NCBI GenBank assembly: GCA_014281115.1
Contig: JACONQ010000011.1
Coordinates: 1,922,001 to 1,986,000 of the forward strand
Origin: Laburnicola sp. R22_1
Taxonomy: Eukaryota; Ascomycota; Dothideomycetes; Pleosporales; Didymosphaeriaceae
Length of the DNA stretch: 64,000 nt
Direction: 5' to 3'
Shown here: positions 56,314-64,000 of the stretch, in pieces
How the letters are laid out: every line of letters starts with the position of its first letter
How positions within the stretch are numbered: the stretch's first letter is position 1
The notes under the pieces: model-generated
The model's input: the letters and a program-made list of their open reading frames with translations, nothing else
The model's database searches: none
What the model was told of the DNA's origin: nothing
Made by a program: the position numbers and the translations under genes

Positions 56314-58048
56314 TTACTCCCAAAGCAACTTAACCTTCGCATACCATGGGCCCTTAACGCGATCCTCCGACACCACCGCCTCCCCAGCCAACACCTCCTC
56401 CAACCCCGTATGCATATCGACCTCCAACGGACTCCGCATCCACTTGTCACCCCTTGCAAGAATAAAATTATGCCCCAAGTATATGATGAAGAAGAGCGGG
56501 ATGCCCACGTAAGCGGTGAAGAAGCTGCTCAAGTTCCAGTTCTGCGGCCAAAAGACGTTGAAGCCGTTGATGAGCACGAGGAACGTGAACCCGACAATGA
56601 TGGTCCACGCGCCAAAGCGGCCGAATTTGTTGCGGTAGGGGAGATCGGCGGCGCTAATGCCCTGTGCGTCGCGCGCTTTGCGGAAGCGCAGGTAGACTAC
56701 TGAGCAGCAGATCCAACTGATGAAGCCGGACGTGTTTGTCAAGTTGATGAACCAGTTGAAGACGACGGCGGAGCTAGAAGCTACATTCAGATATGCCAGG
56801 GCACAGAAGCAGGAAGAAGCAATGACGGCCATGTACGGCACGCCGCTCTTTGTGCATTTCCTGAACAGCGTTGGGGCGTTGCCGTCAAGAGCAAGGGCGT
56901 AGAGAGAGCGCGATGACAAGTAGAGGAAAGAGTTGCCGGAGGACCAGGCGCTCAGGATGATTCCACCGTTGATGATGGAGTCCAACACGGGGATACCGGC
57001 ATTCTTTATGCCAACGACGAACGGGGATGCGCCGGCACCGGCACCTCCAGAGGTGAGAGCAGCTTCATCAGAGCGGCAAATAACTCCCATCGCGAACACA
57101 GACCCGACGTAGAAGAAAATCAAGCGGTATATGTAGCGACGAGCTGCGATGGGTAGGTTGCGTCTTGGGCTCTGCATCTCCCCACCCGTTGCTATCAAGA
57201 GCTCGGGCGCGAATGAAAAAGGAAAGGCGGATAAGACGAAGGTCGAAAGTAGGGCCAGGAAGCGACCAGTGTTTCCGTCAGCCAGGTAGGTTTTGGCTGC
57301 ACCAGGGTCCTTCCAGTATCTGAAGCCAAGACGATCGTGGTTAGGACCGCCACCCCAAAACAGTACGGCGGATAGGATGAGTAGGCCAGTCATCATGATG
57401 ACCTTTGTCCCAGCGAACCAAAACTCTGTTTCTCCATAATATTTGACGGGTAGAGAGTTCAAGCCCACAATCACGACGATCATGACGGTGATCCAAACCG
57501 CGATGTGGACAGGCGAATTCCAGTACTCGATGACAAGACCAGCAGCTGTGATCTCGTAGGGAACCAGCATACCCAGCGAGTAAAAGTAGAGCCAGCCCAT
57601 GGCGAATCCCAGGGATCTTGAGACATATCGATGGCCAAAAAGGTTCATGGAGCATCCGCGTACTGGTAGGTAGGCTGCAACCTCGATAATGGCGGATACG
57701 ACGCAAAAGATGACGAATGACATGACGATGAAGGAGCCGAGGATAAATGCGGGACCACCACGCGCGAGCGTTTGTCCTTGTCCTACAAAAAGCCCGGTAC
57801 CGATAGTGCCCCCGAGAGCAATCATCTGAGTGTGTCTGCGCACACTATGTTGGTACCGTACTGCGAAATCGGCGGAAGAGAGCTTACCTGGACTTCAGAC
57901 CTCGATGCGTTGATTCGTACATTTCTCCGGGCAGAACATCCGACCTGGCATCCTGCTCCACGACCGCTGCTCCCACGTCCTTCTCCATCTGCTTTTGGTC
58001 GGCGGGAGGCCCGGTCATCTCAGGCTTCAGTCGTTCACGGTATCTCAT
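56314..58048 (-). CDS. Amino-acid permease, YAT/APC family
   Basis: There are two exons, 58048-57888 and 57835-56314, with a 52-bp intron (GTAAGC...TGCGCAG), giving 560 residues. The splice rebuilds the conserved start RGLKSRHTQMIALGGTIGTG at the head of membrane segment 1. About 12 membrane segments follow, with FSFAPELLIATGGEMQSPRR (amino-acid permease signature), NGGIILSAWSSGNSFLYLSS, and a cytosolic C-terminus ending in VKLLWE. The N-terminal 50 residues are hydrophilic and acidic, with lysines that could take ubiquitin, as in yeast permeases. It brings amino acids into the cell with protons across the plasma membrane; the substrate cannot be named. TATAAG (minus strand) lies about 95 bp upstream. 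It stands head to head with ornithine aminotransferase. Confidence 0.93.
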
Positions 58049-59020
58049 GGTGAGCAATGGCCTGGGGAAGTCTCAACAAGGGTGTTCTGGCAAAGGTTGT
58101 TGGGAATGGCTGAGTTTCAAGGTCGTAAGGATCGCCCCTTATAGAGGAGCCAACCCTTGCACACTAAGCGACCCGTGTTATCGGTATACACAGGCAACAG
58201 ATACCACACGCGTAGATACCAAGGTATCTGATGAGCTTGGAGAAGTTCCATTGTTTGGTGGCACTGGGCGGCTAGTTTTGCGGGGGCGGAGACGAAAGGC
58301 CATGTTCCCGGATCTAAGCAGGATTTAGTGGGTGAAGGGACAGATGCCGGTAGGGCATGGCGACTTAGTAAGAGATGGAACTTCTATCACCGTTTCGGGT
58401 GGCCCGATGTCTGCCGTCTTGGTGGAGTTGTATTGCAGTTGCTAATCAGGCAGGTTGTAGAGTCCATACTGGAAAGCATGGGCCTGAGCGAACCACCATG
58501 GTTGCGATACGGGATTATCTCGCGCGGGAGGCGAATGTACAATTGTCGGGGTTTCCGACATGGATGTTGTAGCGATCAGGCGGGGCGACGTCGGAGGGGA
58601 TACTACAACAACGACTACGCTGTGTAAGCAGAAGGAAAGGGGGAGACAGAGATAGGCTAAGAATGGAAGAAGGGATGGTAGTTGCACCTAGCTCCGAGCT
58701 AGGAATGTGGCCTAGCACGGCCATCCTGCATCCCTCCCCTCGCTGCACACAGCCGCAACACAGCAACGTTGGAACCTTGGAACGCGCACCGTCACGAGAT
58801 GTCTGCTGCCATCCAGATGGCCTCAGGGCGACCAACCAGAGCGCACGCAAAGCCGTGACAACTCCGACTTGCGGTAGGTTGGCCGCGCTGAGCCGTGAGG
58901 GTCGAACCCTAATGGCAGGTCTTCACGAAGCAGCACCCTAAGTACAGGTATAGGCTTCCGACGGTCCACCGACAAATTCTTTCACCTTCTGAAACCCTCG
59001 GGCGCTTCCTCCCGCCATCC

Positions 59021-59155
59021 GCAGCGCTTCTTCCAAGAACCTTTACCCCGCCAGCAGCGCTTTCTTCCAAGAACCTTTACCCCGCCAGCAGCGCTTTCTT
59101 CCAAGAACCTTTGCCCCGCCAGCAGCGCTTTCTTCGAAGAACCCTTGCCCCGCCA
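59021..59155. repeat. 34-bp tandem array, 4 copies, upstream of ornithine aminotransferase
   Basis: The unit runs TTTCTTCCAAGAACC, then TTTACCCCGCCAGCAGCGC. Copies start at a constant 34-bp step (CCAAGAAC at 59,033, 59,067 and 59,101, CGAAGAAC at 59,135). The last copy is the most changed. Confidence 0.93.
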
Positions 59156-59198
59156 CCCCGCGCTGCACTCCACGGCCCAGGAATACCCCCAGTAGACT

Positions 59199-59253
59199 AA
59201 TACCCAGGACCAAATACCCAGGACCAAATACCCAGGACCAAATACCCAGGACC
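59199..59253. repeat. 14-bp tandem array, 4 copies, upstream of ornithine aminotransferase
   Basis: The unit TACCCAGGACCAAA occurs four times (59,201, 59,215, 59,229, 59,243), ending 24 bp before the start codon, so it is probably in the 5' leader. Confidence 0.93.
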
Positions 59254-59276
59254 ACCGTACAGTACACTGCCCGCAC

Positions 59277-60840
59277 ATGATGGCGGCTCCAGGCACCATC
59301 CAGAACAACGAGGCCTCCGCTGGCAATGGCACCACGCTGAAGCCTACCGCACGCGCATTCCACCCCGCTGGCACCGCCGACCCGACAAAGTACCACGCGG
59401 CCTCGTCGAGCGCTGCCATTGCTGCCGAGGCCAAGTTCGCGGCTCACAACTACCACCCGCTGCCAATTGGTATGCCGCCCGCGGCGCCTTGCGCGCCCAT
59501 CTAGCTAACCGCTGACAGTGTTTTCACGCGCCAGCGGCTGCTCCGTGTGGGACCCCGAGGGCAAGCACTATCTCGACTTTCTCTCCGCCTACAGCGCCGT
59601 CAACCAGGGCCACTGCCACCCCGAGCTCGTCAAAGCCCTGACCGAACAGGCCTCGAGGCTGACGCTCAGCAGTCGCGCCTTCTACAACGATGTCTTCCCC
59701 CGCTTTGCCGAGTTTGTCACGCAACTCTTTGACTTCGACATGGTGCTGCCCATGAACACGGGCGCCGAGGCTGTGGAAACGGCCGTCAAGATTGCGCGCA
59801 AGTGGGGTTACAAAGTGAAGGGCATACCGCAGAACGAGGCCTTGGTCTTTTCCGTCGCCGAGAACTTCCATGGACGGACCTTCGCTGCCATATCCATGTC
59901 CAACGACCCCGAGTCGCGAGACAACTACGGCCCGTATCTGCCCAATATTGGCAGCGTCAACCCTTCAACAGGGAAGAACATCAGGTACAACAACGTCGAC
60001 CATGTGCGCGAGGTCTTCGAGGCCCATGGCAAGAATACGGCTGCATTCCTCGTAGAACCCATCCAGGGAGAGGCTGGTATCGTGGTCCCGGACGACAACT
60101 ACCTGCGAGAAGTCAAGGCGCTCTGCGAAAAGCACCACGTGCTTCTCATCTGCGACGAGATTCAGACGGGCATTGCGCGAACCGGCAAGATGCTGTGCCA
60201 CGAGTGGAGCGGCATCAAGCCCGATCTCGTCCTGCTAGGCAAAGCCCTCTCGGGCGGCATGTACCCCGTCTCGTGCGTGCTGGGGTCAAAAGCGACGATG
60301 CTGACCATCGAGCCTGGCACCCATGGCTCGACGTACGGCGGCAACCCTCTAGGGTCCGCAGTCGCCATTCGCGCTCTAGAACTCATCCAAGAAGAGAACA
60401 TGGTCGAGCGTGCTCAGACATTAGGCATCCGATTCCGCGACGGACTAAAGAAGGTCAACAACCCCATGATCACTACCATCCGTGGCAAAGGCCTGCTCAA
60501 CGCCATCGTCATCGACGAGGAAAAGACGAACGGACACAGCGCGTGGGATCTGTGTATGCTCTTCAAAGAGAAGGGACTACTGGTAAGAGGAGCCCTCAAA
60601 ATTGCCCACGTGAAGAACATTCAGCTGGAGGACACTACTAATGCTCGAGACCAGGCTAAACCCACGCATCAGAACATCATCCGTCTGGCACCGCCGCTCG
60701 TCATCACGGAGGAGGAGATGGACGCTGCGCTTGTCATTATCAAGGAGGCGATGGAAGAGCTGCCAAATCTGAAGGGCAAGAGGGAAGAGGAGGTTTTGCC
60801 ACGTGGGGAAAAGAATGTGCATATTGGAGTGGAGAATTAG
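59277..60840 (+). CDS. CAR2: Ornithine aminotransferase
   Basis: There are two exons, 59277-59469 and 59519-60840, with a 49-bp intron (GTATGC donor, GCTAAC branch point, GACAG acceptor), giving 504 residues, longer than the yeast enzyme (424) at both ends. The splice gives [20 protein letters not shown]. Class-III aminotransferase motifs are [48 protein letters not shown] (Asp binding PLP nitrogen, about 277) and [14 protein letters not shown] (PLP lysine about 306). It turns ornithine and 2-oxoglutarate into glutamate semialdehyde and glutamate, in arginine breakdown; in fungi this enzyme is usually cytosolic, and no clear mitochondrial presequence is seen here. Two ATGs (59277 and 59280) are adjacent and either could start it. 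Confidence 0.94.
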
Positions 60841-62095
60841 GTGGTTTCTTTGCTGAGGTTTTTGTCGTCTTCCTCTACTCTACTATGATTGATAAGGAGT
60901 CGAGAGGGCACTGGTACGAGGCGTATGTTGATGAACCGGCATGGCATGTCATGGCTTATACCCGCATGAGGATTTGGGAACGGAACGCTGCTGCGAGGTG
61001 GATGGGGGCTAGAGAGCAGCTGGCGGTCCGGCTGAATGTCGCTAGGTGAATGGATATATATATATATGTAATACTGCATTATGTATGCTCTTTTGTGCAT
61101 TCCAATGTCTTCCGTCTTTACGTTACGGTGTCTACGGACGAGGGGTGGGATTGTGATGGCACGCTGTGATTGTGATGGTACTCGGTGATTGTTCAACAGA
61201 TTGGTTGGGGCTGCGCTTTCGGTGATTATGGTTAATTGGAAGCGTCTATCCATGGAACGAGCGCGCACGTACAAGTCTAGACGTACGAGAGAGAAGAGAA
61301 TTCCTAAGTGGCTTCAACTTGTCCTGAATCGGGCGGCCGCATGTCATGTCCGCAGTCTGGCTCCATCTGGGAGCAGGCCATGTCAGCAGCGGTCCACGGG
61401 AGGCAACAGCGTGACTGTCGCGGATGAGTCACAGAACCGGCATGTCGAGGTCCATGGTGGTTGCAAGCGGCGAGCCGGGAATACGAATACGCTGCCGATG
61501 CCAGGACCAGGACCCATATGCGATCATGGCACGCGATCTTGCCGACGAGATAGCGTCTTTGCAGGGCCCCAAACGCATCGCCATGACCGCCATGCGACTG
61601 TGCGTACACCCGCGCCGTCTCAGACTCCAAGGGCCGACCAAGGGTCTGCGCATCCTTTACCGCTTACGGCATCGACGCTGTTGTTCGCAAATATTCGTCC
61701 GGTAGAACTACCCAAGCTGGGCCATGCGTTTGCCCTACCGTATGCAGACTGCAGACTCTATGCAGCCAGCCCTCGGGAATCGGCCCAGAACAGGCTCCGA
61801 GCGACGCCTCTGTGCAAGGCGTATCTCCGCTTGGGACCGTCGATGGTTTTGCCTTTTGACCTCACCACTTTGTCGGCTCCGAGATATATGAATCTCGCTT
61901 CCCTCCATGCAAACATGACATACTGCCCGCCCTCTTCCCGCCCTACTCTGACTTCCTGACAAACCGCGGCCTAGGACAAACTTATTTCCCAGGAAACACC
62001 CAGGACAGCGACCTCTGCCCACTTACTCTTACCTTCACATTGCTTTTGCCTCGGCGACGCGCAAGCCGCGCTTGAGCATCCATTCCTAGCCCGCA
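60841..62095. other. Intergenic region before the ABC transporter
   Basis: It contains the aminotransferase 3' region and the transporter promoter. A 256-codon plus-strand frame (61189-61959) has no known motif and a composition rich in Arg, Pro and Ser with low regularity. I treat it as non-coding. Confidence 0.5.
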
Positions 62096-64000
62096 ATGTC
62101 CGCTTCCTCGTCATACAACGAAAAAGAAATCGACTGGCGGTTGCAGGCTCAAGAGGCGGCGGCTCAGAATCGTAGAAATTACGAGCCCATTGTCAGCGAG
62201 CCTCTGGAGACTGCCCAGGTTGAGAAAGACGTCGGCGCCAATGGCGAAAAGCACAGCACTCGAGGAGGCCCGCTTTCCCGGTTACAGAGCGCAAACAGCG
62301 GTGTCTCCGAATGGAGTAGCGAATTATCCGAAGCCAAAAGCTCCACCAGCGCAAAGAAGAAATGGTACAGGAGCCTGAACCCGCTCAAATGGGGCCCCAA
62401 ACCACCAGTTCCGGATACCAGACTCCCGTCGCGAGAGTACCACGCGGGGCTCTTCAGCCGACTCACTTTCCAATGGATGGCGCCCATAATGACGGTATGC
62501 GCTATTCGGTCCTCGTTGATTCGGCAGCTAATACAGGGGTGTCTATAGGTCGGTTACCAGCGGCCGCTCGAGAAGAACGACCTTTGGCTTGTAAACCCAG
62601 ATCGAGGCGCAGATGTCATGGTCGAGAGATTACAAGCGTCCTTCAAGAGGCGGAGGGAAAAAGAGGGCAAAAGACCGCTTTTGGGTGCCATGTTCGACAC
62701 GTTCAAGTGGGAGTTTATAATAGGTGGTTCATGTCAGCTTCTGGCGAGCGTGGTACAGTCTGTCGCGCCGTTCGTCCTACGATACTTGATCAACTTTGCG
62801 CTCAAGGCATACATTGCTCAGCATAGCGGCGGGCCCGCACCTGCGATTGGCGAAGGAATTGGACTGGTGGTTGGCATTACGGCGATGCAGCTTGTCCAGA
62901 GTATGGCGACTAATCATTTCATGTACAGGGGCATGATGATCGGAGGTGAGGCGAGGGCTGTGCTCATTGCTGTCATTTTTGACAAGGCCATGAAGCTTTC
63001 AGGGCGTGCGAAGGCTGGTGGCCAAGCACTTACAGAAGCACCACCGCCAGACATCAAACCGGGAAGCGAAGCGGAAAAGAAATGGTACCAAAAAATCTTG
63101 AAGAAGAAGCAAAAGGAGGTGGAAAAAGTCCAGCAAGGAGTCTCGGGCGATGGCCAAGGTTGGGGAAACGGCAGGATTATCAACCTGATGTCAACAGATA
63201 CCTATCGCATCGACCAAGCCAGCGGTTTTTTCCATATGATCTGGACTGCGCCGGTTGCTATCCTCGTAACGATAGCCCTGCTCATCGTCAATTTGACCTA
63301 CAGCGCTCTTCCGGGTATTGGACTTCTCATCGTGGTAATGCCCTTGCTTGGGCGCGCGGTTCGCTCCCTGTTCCGTCGAAGAATGGCCATCAACAAAATC
63401 ACCGATTCGCGTGTCAGCTTGACCCAGGAGATCTTGCAGGCTGTCCGTTTCGTCAAGTACTTCGGTTGGGAGACCAGCTTTCTCGAACGAGTTAACGCAG
63501 ACAGGAAAAGGGAGATTAGGGGGATCCAGATCCTACTGGCGATCCGAAACGGTATCATGGCTGTTGGCATGTCGATGCCTGTCTTTGCTTCTATGCTTGC
63601 TTTCATCACGTTTTCTCTGACCGGCAATGGACTCAATCCTGCGCGCATCTTCTCGTCCCTCGCTCTGTTCAACTCGCTGCGTATCCCGCTCAACTTCCTT
63701 CCCCTTGTCATCGGCCAGGTAATCGATGCGAACGCGTCTGTCAAGAGAGTGCAGGAGTTTCTGCTAGCGGAAGAGGCTCAGGAAGACACAGAGTGGAATT
63801 ATGAAGCCAAGGAGGCCGTTGTCATCAAAGATGCGGACTTTACCTGGGAGCGGAACCCCACGCGTGACGATGACGATGAAGGCCCTCCAGGCAAGGACGG
63901 ACCGCCGGGCAATAAATCGAAAAAGGATATCAAAAAAGAAAAGAAAGAGAACCTAAAGAATAAAGAGGATGTGATGACTGACGGTAGCGCTTCGCCACCT
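62096..64000 (+). CDS. ABC transporter, ABCC (MRP/YOR1-like), N-terminal half
   Basis: The exons are 62096-62494 and 62549 onward past the window end, with a 54-bp intron (GTATGC donor, GCTAAT branch point, TCTATAG acceptor). The visible part is 617 residues. A hydrophilic N-terminus leads to YHAGLFSRLTFQWMAPIMTV, joined by the splice to GYQRPLEKNDLWLVNPDR, the family's first conserved block. The first membrane domain follows (MYRGMMIGGEARAVLIAVIF, DKAMKLSGRAKAGG, NLMSTDTYRIDQASGFFHMI, LQAVRFVKYFGWETSFLERV), then an acidic/lysine-rich insert (DDDDEGPPGK onward), just before the first ATP-binding domain, which is cut off. ABCC proteins of the YOR1 type export organic anions and drugs across the plasma membrane. 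The membrane domain and its long linker fit that group; the substrate is unknown. Confidence 0.92.

Larger units (their letters stand above)
58049..59276. other. Divergent promoter region of permease and ornithine aminotransferase
   Basis: About 1.2 kb separates the two start codons. A TTATCT (58,514-58,519), the complement of an AGATAA GATA-factor site, is one candidate for nitrogen control. The part next to the aminotransferase carries two tandem arrays (listed separately). No gene is supported. Confidence 0.5.

Noticed and set aside
58982..59456. Minus-strand frames of 137-150 codons with repeated KRCWRGKGSWKK text
   Set aside because: They are translations of the 34-bp tandem array in the aminotransferase promoter, not a repeat protein.
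61189..61959. 256-codon plus-strand frame before the ABC transporter
   Set aside because: No motif, Arg/Pro/Ser-rich text typical of a chance frame in GC-rich DNA, and equally long frames exist on the other strand.

Overview
The window is from a filamentous ascomycete. The genes have 47-122 bp introns with fungal splice sites and branch points, and they include a mitochondrial cytochrome c1, an Ste24 protease, a YAT-family permease, an ornithine aminotransferase, an ABCC transporter and a DUF8021-type secreted protein. The alternation of gene-bearing GC-balanced DNA with TA-rich, gene-free DNA full of decayed transposons is what repeat-induced point mutation (RIP, mainly CpA to TpA) leaves behind. 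A Dothideomycete, perhaps Pleosporales, is my best guess; this is inference, not proof.

Layout. 1-11.5 kb: a stack of at least six Fot1/pogo-type DNA transposons (about 2.1 kb each, TA target sites), nested in one another. The first transposase gene is split at 995 and resumes, in frame, at 9437. 11.5-14.9 kb: RIP-degraded AT-rich repeats with tandem arrays. 15.4-27.5 kb: a gene island with a Gfo/Idh/MocA oxidoreductase (-), a small dsRNA-binding-like protein in three exons (+), a secreted DUF8021 protein (+), cytochrome c1 (-), Ste24 protease (-), an LPRELR-type protein with an internal stop (+) and a 65-residue protein starting MGCGSS (-). 27.9-30.0 kb: another Fot1-like element, inserted upstream of that small gene. 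30.0-53.3 kb: a 23-kb AT-rich island without a single recognisable open gene. It holds a complete but dead Ty3/gypsy element (40,645-48,484, 207-bp LTRs, 5-bp target duplication TTAGG), LTR-like fragments, inverted repeats, tandem arrays and CCTAA-rich tracts. 53.3-54.1 kb: a possible broken gene. 54.5-55.8 kb: a dead Tc1/mariner element. 56.3-64.0 kb: gene-dense DNA with an amino-acid permease (-), ornithine aminotransferase (+) and the first half of an ABCC/YOR1-like transporter (+, runs off the window).

The genes do not form one pathway. Cytochrome c1 and Ste24 are housekeeping; the permease and ornithine aminotransferase are divergent neighbours that could both serve nitrogen use; the secreted protein beside RIP-affected DNA is a possible effector-type gene. 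The most unusual structure is the transposon stack, where boundaries are sharp enough to work out much of the insertion order from sequence alone.
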